Positions 53,686-63,390 of a DNA stretch of 64,000 nucleotides are shown one piece after another. Under the pieces are notes generated by a model. That model saw nothing but the letters and a program-made list of their open reading frames with translations. It was not told where the DNA came from and made no database searches. The position numbers were made by a program, and so were the translations under genes. Positions within the stretch are counted from its first letter, which is position 1. Every line of letters starts with the position of its first letter. Source of the DNA: Pseudomonadota bacterium (lineage in GTDB: Bacteria; Pseudomonadota; Alphaproteobacteria; Acetobacterales; Acetobacteraceae); contig JAJZSY010000006.1 of the NCBI GenBank assembly GCA_021849425.1, positions 1-64,000 on the forward strand, written 5' to 3'.

Positions 53686-55298
53686 GCGGCGAGACATTCG
53701 ATTATGTGGTGGTCGGGGCCGGATCGGCCGGCGCCGTGGTCGCCAACCGGCTGAGCGCCGATCCGCAAGTCCGCGTCTGCCTGCTGGAAGCCGGCAAGCC
53801 GGACCGGTCGCCCATGATCGACTTGCCGCTCGGCGTTGTCGGCCTGCTGCGGTTCAGGACCTATAACTGGTATTACTACACCGCGCCGCAGGCGGAGCTG
53901 AACGACCGGCGGCTGTATTGGCCGCGCGGCAAGACGCTGGGGGGATCGTCGTCGATCAATGCGATGATCTACATGCGCGGCCATCCCGAGGATTATGACG
54001 AGTGGCGCGATCTCGGCGCGCCGGGCTGGGGGTGGGACGACGTGTTTCCCATCTTCCGGGCGATGGAGCGCAACGAGCGCGGGGCGGATGCGTTCCACGG
54101 CGATACGGGGGAACTCAACGTCGCCGATCTCGGCAATCCGAACCCGCTGGGGGCGGCGTTCATTCGCGCCGGCGTCGAGGCCGGGCTGCAGGACAACCCG
54201 GATTTCAACGGCGCGGCGCAGGAAGGTGTCGGGCCCTATCAGGTGACGCAGAGGCATGGCAGGCGGTTTTCCGCATCCCGCGCGTTTCTCGATGGAATCC
54301 GCGAGCGGCCCAACCTGCGGATCGAGACCGGCGCGCATGTCGCGCGGGTGCTGCTCACGGGACAGCGCGCCACCGGCGTCGAGGTGCGGATCGGCGGGGC
54401 GATGCGGCGGATCGCGGCCCGGCGGGAGGTGATCCTGTGCGGCGGAGCGATCAACTCGCCGCAACTGCTGATGCTCTCGGGCATTGGCCCGCGGGACGCG
54501 CTGGCGCGGGCCGGGGTGGACCTCGTGCATGAGCTTCCCGGCGTCGGCGCCAATCTGCAGGATCATCTCGACATCTCGGTGATCGTGCCCGACCGGAGCG
54601 GCAATTCCATCGGGGTGGCGGGTAACACGCTGGCGCGCGGGGTCGCGGCGTTCTTCGAGTATCGCCGCAAGGGGACCGGGATGTTCCAGTCCAACGCGGC
54701 GGAAGCGGGCGGATTCGCGCGGCTGACGCCGGAGTCGCGGCGGCCGGAAATCCAGTTCCACTTCCTGCCGACCATCCTGCGCGACCATGGGCGCAAGCCG
54801 GTCTGGGGCCACGGGATGACGCTGCATTGCTGCCAGTTGCGGCCGAAGAGCCGCGGCAGCATCACGCTGCGCTCCGCCGATCCGTTCACAGCACCGGTGA
54901 TCGATCCCGCCTATCTCAGCCATCCCGACGACCTCGGCGAATTGCTCGCCGGGCTGAAGCTCGGCCGGCGGATCATGGCGAGCCCCGCGATCGCCGCGCT
55001 GAGCGGCGGGCGGGAGATCGATCCGGGGCCGGCGCGCCAGGACGATGCGGCGCTCATCGATTTCATTCGCGCCTCGGCGGAAACCATCTATCATCCGGTG
55101 GGCACCTGCCGGATGGGCCAGGACGAGATGGCCGTGGTCGACGACCGGCTGCGGGTGCGGGGGATCGAGGGGCTGCGGGTCGCCGATGCGTCGATCATGC
55201 CGCGGCTGATCGGCGGCAACACCAACGCGCCCTGCATGGTGATCGGCGAGAAGGCGGCGGGTTTCATCAGAGCGCTTTCCCATCCGGATCGGATGTAG
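53682..55298 (+). CDS. GMC-family FAD-dependent oxidoreductase (choline dehydrogenase-like)
   Basis: A 538-residue flavoenzyme oxidising an alcohol to an aldehyde or ketone. The FAD-binding motif VVGAGSAGAVVANRL lies near residue 10, GMC signature 1 is LYWPRGKTLGGSSSINAM, signature 2 is GGAINSPQLLMLSGIG, and the C-terminal catalytic His is in YHPVGTCRMG (near 470), with Asn in NTNAPCMVIGEKA. I chose the GTG at 53682 because it begins just before the conserved N-terminal FDYVVVG and follows GGAGGAG; the frame extends upstream but without homology. Flanking hairpin repeats bracket it. With the following aldehyde dehydrogenase it can convert an alcohol to an acid. Substrate unknown. Confidence 0.92.
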   Translation: MSGETFDYVVVGAGSAGAVVANRLSADPQVRVCLLEAGKPDRSPMIDLPLGVVGLLRFRTYNWYYYTAPQAELNDRRLYWPRGKTLGGSSSINAMIYMRGHPEDYDEWRDLGAPGWGWDDVFPIFRAMERNERGADAFHGDTGELNVADLGNPNPLGAAFIRAGVEAGLQDNPDFNGAAQEGVGPYQVTQRHGRRFSASRAFLDGIRERPNLRIETGAHVARVLLTGQRATGVEVRIGGAMRRIAARREVILCGGAINSPQLLMLSGIGPRDALARAGVDLVHELPGVGANLQDHLDISVIVPDRSGNSIGVAGNTLARGVAAFFEYRRKGTGMFQSNAAEAGGFARLTPESRRPEIQFHFLPTILRDHGRKPVWGHGMTLHCCQLRPKSRGSITLRSADPFTAPVIDPAYLSHPDDLGELLAGLKLGRRIMASPAIAALSGGREIDPGPARQDDAALIDFIRASAETIYHPVGTCRMGQDEMAVVDDRLRVRGIEGLRVADASIMPRLIGGNTNAPCMVIGEKAAGFIRALSHPDRM

Positions 55299-55327
55299 TG
55301 CGCCATGATATTGATAATTGGAGCATC
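55269..55327. repeat. Hairpin repeat, copy 2, at the GMC gene 3' end
   Basis: A close relative of 53352-53413: AGAGCGCTTTCC, CATCCGGATCGGATG, AGTGCG, ATATTGATAA and GAGCATC occur in the same order as in copy 1. The outer stem is mismatched compared with copy 1. It overlaps the last nine codons of the GMC gene, so the repeat supplies the C-terminus. Confidence 0.6.
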
Positions 55328-55368
55328 TTTATCCGATCAGGTGACGCCATCTGATCGGATGATGCTCC
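55320..55368 (+). terminator. Terminator between GMC and aldehyde dehydrogenase genes
   Basis: GGAGCATC (55320-55327) pairs with GATGCTCC (55361-55368) and ATCCGATCAG (55331-55340) with CTGATCGGAT (55351-55360), a very stable hairpin of 18 pairs. There is no clear T-run after it, so it may be a repeat-derived structure that only attenuates. Confidence 0.6.
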
Positions 55369-55432
55369 AGCGCCGAACGCAACGAGCCGGCGGCGGCGAT
55401 GGGCTGAGGCAACCGAGGCGAGGAGAGCGGGG

Positions 55433-56848
55433 ATGGACGTGATCGAGACGACGATGCCCGGCGGTGTCGCGGGGCTGGAGGCGCTGTTCGCCGGCCAGCG
55501 GGCGCGGGCGATCGCGCTGCGCGGGTCGAGCGCCGAGGCGCGGATCGCGAAGCTGCGGGCGCTGGAGGCGGCGGTGCAGGCCTGGCGGCCCCGGCTTTAC
55601 GCCGCCTTGCAGGAAGATCTCGGCAAGCCCGAGACCGAGGCGGACCTGTCGGAGATCCTGCCGGTGCTTTCGGAAATCCGCCATGCGCGGCGGCACCTGA
55701 AAGCGTGGATGACGCCGCGGCGCGCGGCACCGACGCTGACCACGCTGGGCACGCGGGCGCGCATCCGCCACGAGCCGCGCGGCGTGTGCCTGATCGTCTC
55801 GCCATGGAACTATCCGGTGAACCTCGCCCTCGGGCCGCTGGCCTCGGCGATCGCGGCGGGCAATACCGCGATCCTGAAACCCTCGGAAATGGCGCCGGCG
55901 ACGTCCGCCGCGCTTGCCGCCATGCTCGCGGCGGCCTTCCCGCCCGAGGAGGTGGCCGTGGTCGAAGGGAATGCGGCGGTGGCGACCGCGCTGCTCGACC
56001 TGCCGTTCGACCACATCTTCTTCACCGGCAGCCCGGCGATCGGCAAGGTGGTGATGGCGGCGGCGGCCCGGCATCTCAGCTCGGTGACGCTGGAGCTTGG
56101 CGGCAAGTCTCCGGTGATCGTCGATGAAGGGGCGGATCTGGCGCGGGCGGCGAAGGCGATCGCCTGGGGCAAGTTCACCAATTGCGGGCAGACCTGCATC
56201 GCGCCGGATCATCTCTATGCCCACGAAAGCGTGCATGACGAGTTGCTCCGCCGGGTGCGGGCGGAGACGGCGCGGATGTATGGCGCAACGCCCGGCGCGG
56301 ATTACGGGCGGATCGTCAATGAGCGGCATTTCGACCGGATCATGCGCCTGCTCGACGATGCGCGCGGACGCGGTGCTACGATCGAGGGCGGAGCGGCGGA
56401 CCGGGCGCGGCGGCTGATCGCGCCGGCCTTCGTTATTGGCGCGCCGGATGATTCGGCGCTGATGCGGGAAGAGATTTTCGGCCCGGTGCTGCCGGTGATC
56501 CGCTTCCGCGACGCCGGCGAGCCGATCGCGGCGATCAATGCGGCGCCGAAGCCGCTCGCGCTCTACATTTTCGCGCGCGACCAGCGCGTGATCGACCGGG
56601 TAATCGGCGAGACCTCGTCGGGCGGGGTGGGCATCAACAGCACCATGCTGCATTTCATGCACGGCAACCTGCCGTTTGGCGGGGTCAACAATTCGGGGAT
56701 CGGCAACGCGCACGGCCTCTATGGCTTCCGCGCCTTCAGCCACGAGCGGGCGGTGCTGAGGGACGTGGCCTCGGCGACGCCGATGCTGTTCCCGCCCTAT
56801 ACGAAACGGGTGCGGATGATGGTGAAAGCGGTGCTGCGGCTGGCCTGA
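55433..56848 (+). CDS. Aldehyde dehydrogenase, class 3 type
   Basis: A 471-residue NAD(P)-dependent aldehyde dehydrogenase of the shorter, class 3 (fatty or coniferyl aldehyde) type. Landmarks are VSPWNYPVNLALGPL (near 123), the cofactor loop FFTGSPAIGK, catalytic Glu in LELGGKSP (near 221) and the catalytic Cys255 in NCGQTCIAPD. The C-terminal PFGGVNNSGIG and HGLYGFRAFSH complete the fold. The ATG follows a GGAGAG site. It lies after the GMC alcohol oxidase and is followed 49 bases later by an amidohydrolase. The substrate is unknown but is likely a product of the GMC enzyme. Confidence 0.93.
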   Translation: MDVIETTMPGGVAGLEALFAGQRARAIALRGSSAEARIAKLRALEAAVQAWRPRLYAALQEDLGKPETEADLSEILPVLSEIRHARRHLKAWMTPRRAAPTLTTLGTRARIRHEPRGVCLIVSPWNYPVNLALGPLASAIAAGNTAILKPSEMAPATSAALAAMLAAAFPPEEVAVVEGNAAVATALLDLPFDHIFFTGSPAIGKVVMAAAARHLSSVTLELGGKSPVIVDEGADLARAAKAIAWGKFTNCGQTCIAPDHLYAHESVHDELLRRVRAETARMYGATPGADYGRIVNERHFDRIMRLLDDARGRGATIEGGAADRARRLIAPAFVIGAPDDSALMREEIFGPVLPVIRFRDAGEPIAAINAAPKPLALYIFARDQRVIDRVIGETSSGGVGINSTMLHFMHGNLPFGGVNNSGIGNAHGLYGFRAFSHERAVLRDVASATPMLFPPYTKRVRMMVKAVLRLA

Positions 56849-56897
56849 GCGGGCGCGATGGCTTGACGCGCCGGGTGGCGCGGGCGAGGTTTCGGTC

Positions 56898-57764
56898 ATG
56901 AACGAACCCGCCCCGTCCTGCCCCGGACCCGCCCCCTCCCCGCACGGACCCGCGCGGTTCAGCGTGCCATATGGCGCGGTGGATACGCATGCGCATGTCA
57001 TCGGCGCGCCGCCGCAATATCCCTATGTCGCGGCGCGGAGCTACACGCCGCCACCAGCAACACCCGATGCCTATCTCGCGATGCTCGACGCCACCGGCAT
57101 GACCCATGGCGTGCTGGTGCAGGTCAGCGTTCATGGCACGGATAACCGGCTGATGCTGGAGACCGTGGCGGCGCATCGCGCCCGGTTGCGGGGCATCGCG
57201 GTCAGCCCGCCCGACCTGCCGGCGCAGGCGTGGCGGGCGATGGCGGAGGCGGGCGTTGTCGGGCTGCGGATCAACACGCTGTTCGGCGGCGGGGTGGGGT
57301 TCGACCAGCTCGACCGCTACGAGGCGATCTGCGCCGAGCATGGCTGGCACCTGCAATTCCTGACCGATGTTCGCGCGCTCGGCGACCGCGCCGGCAGGCT
57401 GGGCCGCCTGCGCGTGCCGTTCGTGATCGACCATATGGGCCATTTTCCGGTCGCCGAAGATGCCGGGCGGCGGGGCTTCGACACCATGCTCGGCCTCGTG
57501 CGGGATGGCGGCTGGGTCAAGCTCTCCGGCGCCTATCGGCTGGACGATCCGCCGTATTCACGGACCGTCGAGCTTGCCCGCGCCCTGATCGACGCCGCGC
57601 CCGACCGGTGCGTGTGGGGGTCGGACTGGCCCCATGTCGCGAACTGGGCGCATATGCCCAATGTCGGCGAGCTGCTCGACCTGCTGGCAGACTGGGCGCC
57701 GGATGCGGCGGCCCGCGACCGCATCCTCACCGCCAACGCCCACCGTCTCTACGGGTTTCCGTAA
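56898..57764 (+). CDS. Amidohydrolase family protein, lactonase-like (LigI/PDC hydrolase group)
   Basis: A 288-residue TIM-barrel hydrolase of the amidohydrolase-2 family. Metal or substrate residues lie in DTHAHVIG (near 30), [19 protein letters not shown] and [10 protein letters not shown]. This set matches 2-pyrone-4,6-dicarboxylate lactonase (LigI) and related galactarolactone-handling enzymes that open a lactone without a bound metal. Its last codons overlap the 3' end of the convergent hydantoinase gene by 16 bases. The preceding GMC and aldehyde dehydrogenase genes are consistent with a pathway that oxidises an alcohol to a lactone or acid. The exact substrate is unclear. Confidence 0.85.
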   Translation: MNEPAPSCPGPAPSPHGPARFSVPYGAVDTHAHVIGAPPQYPYVAARSYTPPPATPDAYLAMLDATGMTHGVLVQVSVHGTDNRLMLETVAAHRARLRGIAVSPPDLPAQAWRAMAEAGVVGLRINTLFGGGVGFDQLDRYEAICAEHGWHLQFLTDVRALGDRAGRLGRLRVPFVIDHMGHFPVAEDAGRRGFDTMLGLVRDGGWVKLSGAYRLDDPPYSRTVELARALIDAAPDRCVWGSDWPHVANWAHMPNVGELLDLLADWAPDAAARDRILTANAHRLYGFP

Positions 57765-60700
57765 CCGCCGCCACCGGGGGTTTCGATGACGACGGCATCG
57801 CCGGCGGCGATCGTCGCCTGGTCGCGCCCGCCCATGATGTCGATCCCGCCATCCACGCGTTCGACCCATTGCCGGCCGGCCGCGCCGGGGGCGCCGCCCT
57901 CCATGCCGAAAGGCGGCACGGTGCGGCGCGAGGCAAGCACCGTCACGGTCATCGGTTCGAGGAAGCGCAGCCGGCGGCGCACGCCATCGCCGCCGCGATG
58001 CCGCCCGGCGCCGCCGGAGCCGCGCCTGATCTCGAAGGTTTCGACGCGCACCGGATAGCGGAGTTCCAGCACCTCGGGATCGGTCATGCGCGTGTTGGTC
58101 ATGTGGGTATGGACGGCGTCGCACCCGTCGAAATCCGGCCCGGCGCCGGCGCCGCCGCAGATGGTTTCGTAATATTGGTGGCGCGCGTTGCCGAAGAGCA
58201 GGTTGTTCATCGTCGCCTGCGCCGAGGCGACGACGCCCAACGCGCCGAGCAGCGCCGCCGTCACCGCCTGGCTGACCTCGGTATTGCCGGCGACCACCGC
58301 CGCGCCCTGCGCCGGGTTGAGGAAACTGCCCTTGGGGATAATGATGGTCAGCGGCCGCAGGCAGCCTTCGTTCAGCGGGATTTCATCATCGACGAGGCAG
58401 CGGAACACATAGAGCACGGCCGCGCGGGTGACGGCCGGCGGGGCGTTGAAATTGCCCTTGTGCTGCGGCGCGGTGCCGGTGAAGTCGATGCTGGCGGTGC
58501 CGGCGGCGCGGTCGACCCGGATATCGACCATCAGCCGCGCGCCATCGTCCATCCGGTATTCGAAGGCGCCGTCGCGCAGCCGGCCGATGGCGCGACGGAC
58601 CGAGGCCTCGGCGTTGTTCATCACATGCGCGGTATAAGCTGCGACGGTGGGCCAGCCATACTGATCCACCATCGCCCTGAACGCCGCGATCCCCGCTTCG
58701 TTGGCGGCGAGCTGGGCCTTGAGATCGGCCACGCATTCATCGGGGCTGCGGGCCGGATAGGCCGCGCCGGACAGCACAGCGCGCAGCGCCTTTTCCTGGA
58801 ACACGCCGGCATCGACCAGTTTCATGTCGTCGATCACCACGCCTTCCTCTTCCAGCGTGGTGGCGAAAGGCGGCATCGATCCCGGCGTCAGGCCGCCGAT
58901 ATCGGCGTGGTGCCCGCGCGACGCCAGAAAGCCGCGCAGCGTGGTGCCCGCATCGTCGAAGATCGGGGTGATGACGGTGATATCAGGCAGATGGGTGCCG
59001 CCGTCGAACGGGTTGTTCAGCGCGATGGCATCGCCGGGCCTGAGCGCCGCGCCGCGGCGGCGCAGCACGGTCCGCACGCTTTCGCCCATGGCGCCGAGAT
59101 GCACCGGGACATGCGGCGCGTTCGCCACCAGATTGCCCTCGGCGTCGAACAGCGCGCAGGAGAAATCGAGCCTTTCCTTGATGTTGACGCTGCTCGCCGT
59201 GTTGCGCAGCACCGCCCCGGCCTGCTCGGCGACGGCCATGAACAGGTTGTTGAACAGTTCGAGACGCACCGGATCGAGGCTGACGTCATCGGCGCCGGCA
59301 GCCGCCTTGCGGGCCGCGCGGTGCGTGATCAGCAGGTGATTGCGCGGCGTGATTTCCGCGCGCCAGCCGGGCTCGACGATGGTGGTGGCGTTGGCCTCGC
59401 GCAGCATCGCCGGGCCGTCCACCGTGTCGCCGGCGAGCAGGGCCTCGCGCTCGAAGACCGGGGCGTCGTGCCAGGCGCTGCGGCTGTAGAGGCGGATATG
59501 GTCGATCGGCTCCGGCCGGCCGGACGCGCGGGCGGGCAGCGTCTGCTCGGTCACCGGCTCGCCCGGGGCCACCGCCTCGACTTCGATGCTCTCGACGATC
59601 AGCGCGCGGTCCGCCGCGACGAAGCCGAACAGGCGGCGATGCGCGGCCTCGAACGCGGCGCGCATCGCCGGGGCGTCGTCCAGCGGCACCGCCAGCGGCG
59701 TGTCGGTGCCGGCATAGCGCAGCTGGGCGCGGCGCAGCGTCCGCACCGCGGCCGGATCGACCCCCTGCTCGGCCAGCGCGGCGATTGCGGCACGAGCGAG
59801 GCTGGCGGCCACGTCCTCGATCGCGGCCACGGCCTCGGCGCTCAGCGCGCGTTCCACCGCCTGCTCGCGCAGCACGATCTGGTCGGCCAGCCCCATGCCA
59901 TAGGCCGAGAGCACGCCGGCGAGGGGATGGATCAGGATGGTGCGCATGCCCAGCGCCTCGGCCACCAGGCAGGCGTGCTGGCCGCCGGCGCCGCCGAAAC
60001 AGGCCAGCGCGAAAGCCGCCGGGTCGCGCCCCTTCTGGATCGAGATCTGCTTGATGGCCTGCGCCATGTGCGCGACGGCGATGCTGATGAACCCCTCGGC
60101 GATGCGTTCCGGCGTTTGCGCGGTGCCGGTCGCGGCGGAGATTTCGGCGGCGAGCGCGGTGAATTTCTGCCGCACCACCGCGTCATCGAGCGCCTCGTCA
60201 TGGGTGGCGCCGAAAATCCTCGGGAAGTGATGCGGCGCCAGCTTGCCAAGGAAGAGATTGGCGTCGGTCACGGTCAGCGGGCCGCCGAGGCGGTAGCAGG
60301 CGGGGCCGGGATTCGCCCCGGCGCTGTCGGGCCCGACGCGCAGACGGGCGCCATCGAAGCCGAGCACCGAGCCGCCGCCGGCGGCGACGGTGTTGATCGA
60401 GAGCATCGGCACCCGCAGCCGCACGCCGGCGATTTCGGTCTCGAGGCTCCGTTCATAGGCGCGGTCATGGATCGCGACATCGGTGGAGGTGCCGCCCATG
60501 TCGAACCCGATGATGCGGTCGATCCCGGCCATCTGCGCGGTGCGGACGGCGCCGACGATGCCGCCCGCCGGGCCGGAGAGAATCGCATCCTTGCCGGTGA
60601 AATGGTGCGCTTCGGCGAGGCCGCCATGCGACTGCATGAAGAACAGCCGCGCCCCCGGCAGGCCGGCGGCGACACGATCGACATAGCGGCGCAGCACCGG

Positions 60701-61381
60701 CGAGAGATAGGCGTCCGCCACCGTGGTGTCGCCACGCGGGACCAGCCGGAGCACCGGGCTGACCGCGTGACTTGCCGAGATCTGCCGAAAGCCGATCTCG
60801 GCCGCGAGCCGGGCCAGCCGCGTCTCATGCGCGGGATAGCGCCACGCATGCATCCGCGCGATGGCGACGCTCTCGATTCCCGCCGCCCTGGCATCGGTCA
60901 GTGCCGCGATCGCCGCCGCTTCGTCGAGCGGCTCGATCTCCTGGCCATCGGCGCCGATGCGCCCGCCGATTTCGGCGACCCGCTCATAGAGCATGCCGGG
61001 CAGCCGGATGTCGAACGCGAAGAGGTCGGGCCGCGCCTGGGTGCCGATCCGCAGCACGTCGCCCAGCCCGCGATCGGTCAGCAGCAGCACCCGCGCGCCC
61101 TTGCGCTCGAGCAGCGCGTTGGTGGCGACGGTGGTGCCCATTTTCACCGCCTCGATCGCATCCACCGGCATCGGATCGTCCGGCCCGAGGCCGAGACAGC
61201 TGCGGATTCCGGCAATCGCCGCGTCAGCGTAGCTGCCGGGATTTTCGGACAGCAGCTTGAGCGTCCGCCGCGCGCCGTCCGGCGCGATCGCCACGATATC
61301 GGTGAAGGTGCCGCCGCGATCGATCCAGAACCGCCAGCGTGACATGGGTTCGGATGAAGCTGTCGCCGGTCCGGTCTGCAT
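57749..61381 (-). CDS. Fused hydantoinase A/B (5-oxoprolinase-type) enzyme
   Basis: A 1210-residue ATP-dependent amidohydrolase opening a cyclic imide such as 5-oxoproline, hydantoin or a related lactam. The HyuA half (about 1-690) has two phosphate-binding loops, [12 protein letters not shown] near the N-terminus and [13 protein letters not shown], plus an [10 protein letters not shown]-like loop ([19 protein letters not shown], split). The HyuB half (about 700-1205) begins [13 protein letters not shown] and has [12 protein letters not shown] and GGGGYGNP at its end. The start at 61381 follows GGGGAG; upstream in-frame codons to 61516 lack homology. The two-subunit form is fused here, as in eukaryotic oxoprolinases. 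It is divergent from the MarR regulator, with a palindrome between. Confidence 0.92.
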   Translation of the reverse strand: MQTGPATASSEPMSRWRFWIDRGGTFTDIVAIAPDGARRTLKLLSENPGSYADAAIAGIRSCLGLGPDDPMPVDAIEAVKMGTTVATNALLERKGARVLLLTDRGLGDVLRIGTQARPDLFAFDIRLPGMLYERVAEIGGRIGADGQEIEPLDEAAAIAALTDARAAGIESVAIARMHAWRYPAHETRLARLAAEIGFRQISASHAVSPVLRLVPRGDTTVADAYLSPVLRRYVDRVAAGLPGARLFFMQSHGGLAEAHHFTGKDAILSGPAGGIVGAVRTAQMAGIDRIIGFDMGGTSTDVAIHDRAYERSLETEIAGVRLRVPMLSINTVAAGGGSVLGFDGARLRVGPDSAGANPGPACYRLGGPLTVTDANLFLGKLAPHHFPRIFGATHDEALDDAVVRQKFTALAAEISAATGTAQTPERIAEGFISIAVAHMAQAIKQISIQKGRDPAAFALACFGGAGGQHACLVAEALGMRTILIHPLAGVLSAYGMGLADQIVLREQAVERALSAEAVAAIEDVAASLARAAIAALAEQGVDPAAVRTLRRAQLRYAGTDTPLAVPLDDAPAMRAAFEAAHRRLFGFVAADRALIVESIEVEAVAPGEPVTEQTLPARASGRPEPIDHIRLYSRSAWHDAPVFEREALLAGDTVDGPAMLREANATTIVEPGWRAEITPRNHLLITHRAARKAAAGADDVSLDPVRLELFNNLFMAVAEQAGAVLRNTASSVNIKERLDFSCALFDAEGNLVANAPHVPVHLGAMGESVRTVLRRRGAALRPGDAIALNNPFDGGTHLPDITVITPIFDDAGTTLRGFLASRGHHADIGGLTPGSMPPFATTLEEEGVVIDDMKLVDAGVFQEKALRAVLSGAAYPARSPDECVADLKAQLAANEAGIAAFRAMVDQYGWPTVAAYTAHVMNNAEASVRRAIGRLRDGAFEYRMDDGARLMVDIRVDRAAGTASIDFTGTAPQHKGNFNAPPAVTRAAVLYVFRCLVDDEIPLNEGCLRPLTIIIPKGSFLNPAQGAAVVAGNTEVSQAVTAALLGALGVVASAQATMNNLLFGNARHQYYETICGGAGAGPDFDGCDAVHTHMTNTRMTDPEVLELRYPVRVETFEIRRGSGGAGRHRGGDGVRRRLRFLEPMTVTVLASRRTVPPFGMEGGAPGAAGRQWVERVDGGIDIMGGRDQATIAAGDAVVIETPGGGGYGNP

Positions 61382-61438
61382 GCGGGTTTCTCCCCTGGCT
61401 GGCGCGCGCAGCGATCGAGGGCGCCATGGATATTTTTT

Positions 61439-61466
61439 ATTGACGATTTGTCGATAAATTGTCAAT
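61439..61466. promoter_or_regulatory. 28-base palindromic operator between the hydantoinase and MarR genes
   Basis: The sequence reads ATTGAC, 16 bases, GTCAAT, and the two 14-base halves are complementary in 12 of 14 positions. On the minus strand it contains TTGACA followed 17-18 bases later by an AATAAA-like -10. On the plus strand TTGACG lies at 61440-61445. It overlaps the promoters of both divergent genes, the usual layout for a self-regulating MarR repressor. Confidence 0.7.
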
Positions 61467-61497
61467 GTTAGACCGCAATAAAATCGAGGAGGCGGTC

Positions 61498-62052
61498 TTG
61501 GCGGCAAAACCCGCACGCGACGCTGCGCAGAAACCGGCAGGCAAGGCAGCGGGCGAGCCCGTGGTGTCTTCCGCGCATCTGGCGGCGGGGCGCTCGCCCG
61601 GGCTATCGGAAGTGGAATTCGGCCTGAACCTCGCGACGATGGCCTATCAGCGCTGGATGGTCCGCTGCATGGCGGCGGCCGGGCTGCCGGGGCTGTCGCC
61701 GCTCGAAGTCCTGATCCTGCACACCGTCCGCCATCGCGACCGGCCGAAGCACATCGCCGACATCATGCTCGTGCTCGATATCGAGGAGACGCATCTCGTC
61801 ACCTACGCGCTGCGCAAACTGACCAAGGCGGGGCTGATCGAGGTCGAGCGCGCGGGCAAGGAAAAGCGCGTTAGAGCCAGCGCCGCCGGCATCGCGCTAT
61901 GCGCCCGCTACGGTGAAATACGCGAGCGCCTGCTGGTTGCCACCGCGACCGCCGCGGGGCCTGGCGAAGCAACGCTCAACGAGGTAGCAACGGTTCTGCG
62001 CAGCCTGTCCGGCATCTATAACCAGGCCGCCCGGGCGGCCGCGACGTTCTAA
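61498..62052 (+). CDS. MarR-like winged-helix regulator
   Basis: A 184-residue winged-helix protein. A basic, Ala/Lys-rich tail of about 25 residues precedes a MarR-like core: [22 protein letters not shown], then recognition-helix region [32 protein letters not shown] (about 85-125). I chose a TTG start at 61498 because AGGAGG lies 5 bases before it. An ATG at 61465 is in the same frame but lies inside the palindrome and has no ribosome site. It is divergent from the hydantoinase gene and followed 17 bases later by an MFS carrier. It probably represses both, with an unknown small ligand. Confidence 0.8.
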   Translation: MAAKPARDAAQKPAGKAAGEPVVSSAHLAAGRSPGLSEVEFGLNLATMAYQRWMVRCMAAAGLPGLSPLEVLILHTVRHRDRPKHIADIMLVLDIEETHLVTYALRKLTKAGLIEVERAGKEKRVRASAAGIALCARYGEIRERLLVATATAAGPGEATLNEVATVLRSLSGIYNQAARAAATF

Positions 62053-62069
62053 CAAAAAGGGAAACGACC

Positions 62070-63335
62070 ATGGCAAGCGAAACAAGCGTCGATACGGCCG
62101 CGACACGCGGCGGGTTGGGCGCGCTATTCAGGGAGATGAACCCAGCGGAGTGGCGCACCTTCCGCGCCTGCGCCGGGGGCTGGGGCCTCGACGGGATGGA
62201 CTTCATGATCTACCCGCTGGTGATCGGCACGATCATGCATCAATGGTCGGTCGCCCCCGGCCCGGCCGGCCTGGCGGCGACGCTGACCCTGCTCGCCTCC
62301 GCCATCGGCGGCTGGGTTGCCGGCTATGTGTCCGACCGCATCGGCCGGGTGAAAGTGTTGCAGATCACCATCCTGTGGTTCTCCGCCTTCAGCCTGCTCT
62401 CCGGCCTCGCACAGAATTTCGACCAGCTGGTCATCAGCCGCACCCTGCTCGGCTTCGGCTTCGGCGGCGAGTGGGCGGCCGGCGCCATCCTGATGGGCGA
62501 GACCATCCGCCCCGCCTATCGCGGCCGCGCGGTGGGGTCGGTGCAATCGGCCTGGGCGGTGGGCTGGGGCCTGGCCGTGCTGGCGCAGGCGATCGTGTTT
62601 TCCGTGGCCCCTGCGGCGATTGCCTGGCGGGTGATGTTCGCGATCGGCGCGTTGCCGGCGCTGCTGGTGCTCTATCTGCGGCGGAACGTGGCCGAGCCGG
62701 CCATCGCCATCGCCGCGCGGCGGCACGCCTCGCCGGGGCTGCTGGCGATCTTCGGCCGCGAAACCATCGTCGTCACCATTCTGGGCGCGCTGCTCTCCAC
62801 CGGCGCGCAGGGCGGCTATTACGCCATCACCTTCTGGATGCCGACCTTCCTGAAGGTGGACCGGCATCTGAGCATCGTCGGCAGCACGCCCTATCTCGCG
62901 GTGCTGATCCTCGGCAGCTTCGCCGGCTACCTGACCGGCGCCTGGCTGTCGGACCGGCTCGGGCGGCGCATGCTGTTCCTGATCTTTTCGGCCGGCGCGA
63001 TCATCACCATCGTCGCCTATACCCAGATCGACATTCCCAACGAGGCGATGCTGATCCTCGGCTTTCCCGTCGGCTTCTTCGCCAGCGGCTATTTCTCGGG
63101 CATGGGGCCGTTCCTGACCGAGCTGTTCCCGACCCGCCTGCGCGGCTCGGGCCAGGGGTTCTGCTACAATTTCGGCCGCGGCCTCGGCGCGCTGTTTCCC
63201 GCACTGATCGGCTTTCTCACGAAATCGGTGGGCTATGGCAACGCCATCGCGATTTTCGCCGTTGCGGCCTACAGCCTGTTCTTTCTCGCAGCTCTCGCCC
63301 TGCCGGAGACGCGGGGGCGCGTGCTGACCGCGTAA
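62070..63335 (+). CDS. MFS transporter, aromatic-acid/carboxylate type
   Basis: A 421-residue, twelve-helix carrier of the major facilitator superfamily. WGLDGMDFMIYPLVIG in helix 1, GGWVAGYVSDRIGRVKV in loop 2-3 and GFGFGGEWAAGAILMGE in helix 4-5 are typical of the carriers for muconate, sialic acid or other carboxylates. A strong AAAGGG site precedes the ATG. It is encoded just after the MarR-like regulator in the same direction and divergent from the hydantoinase gene, so it likely imports the imide or a related organic acid. The exact subfamily is unclear. Confidence 0.88.
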   Translation: MASETSVDTAATRGGLGALFREMNPAEWRTFRACAGGWGLDGMDFMIYPLVIGTIMHQWSVAPGPAGLAATLTLLASAIGGWVAGYVSDRIGRVKVLQITILWFSAFSLLSGLAQNFDQLVISRTLLGFGFGGEWAAGAILMGETIRPAYRGRAVGSVQSAWAVGWGLAVLAQAIVFSVAPAAIAWRVMFAIGALPALLVLYLRRNVAEPAIAIAARRHASPGLLAIFGRETIVVTILGALLSTGAQGGYYAITFWMPTFLKVDRHLSIVGSTPYLAVLILGSFAGYLTGAWLSDRLGRRMLFLIFSAGAIITIVAYTQIDIPNEAMLILGFPVGFFASGYFSGMGPFLTELFPTRLRGSGQGFCYNFGRGLGALFPALIGFLTKSVGYGNAIAIFAVAAYSLFFLAALALPETRGRVLTA

Positions 63336-63356
63336 GACCGCCCGCTGTCAGAAGGC

Positions 63357-63390
63357 AAGCCGCGCGCGCCCGGCGGGACGCGCGCGGCTT
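63357..63390. terminator. Bidirectional hairpin between MFS and ABC genes
   Basis: AAGCCGCGCGCG (63357-63368) pairs perfectly over 12 bases with CGCGCGCGGCTT (63379-63390). The right arm overlaps the ABC gene stop codon. It separates two convergent genes. T-runs are minimal on both strands. Confidence 0.6.

Noticed and set aside
57230-61342. Open frame of more than 1300 codons antisense to the hydantoinase gene
   Set aside because: The minus-strand protein has complete HyuA/HyuB motifs; the plus-strand frame is low-complexity His/Arg/Gly sequence typical of GC-rich shadows.
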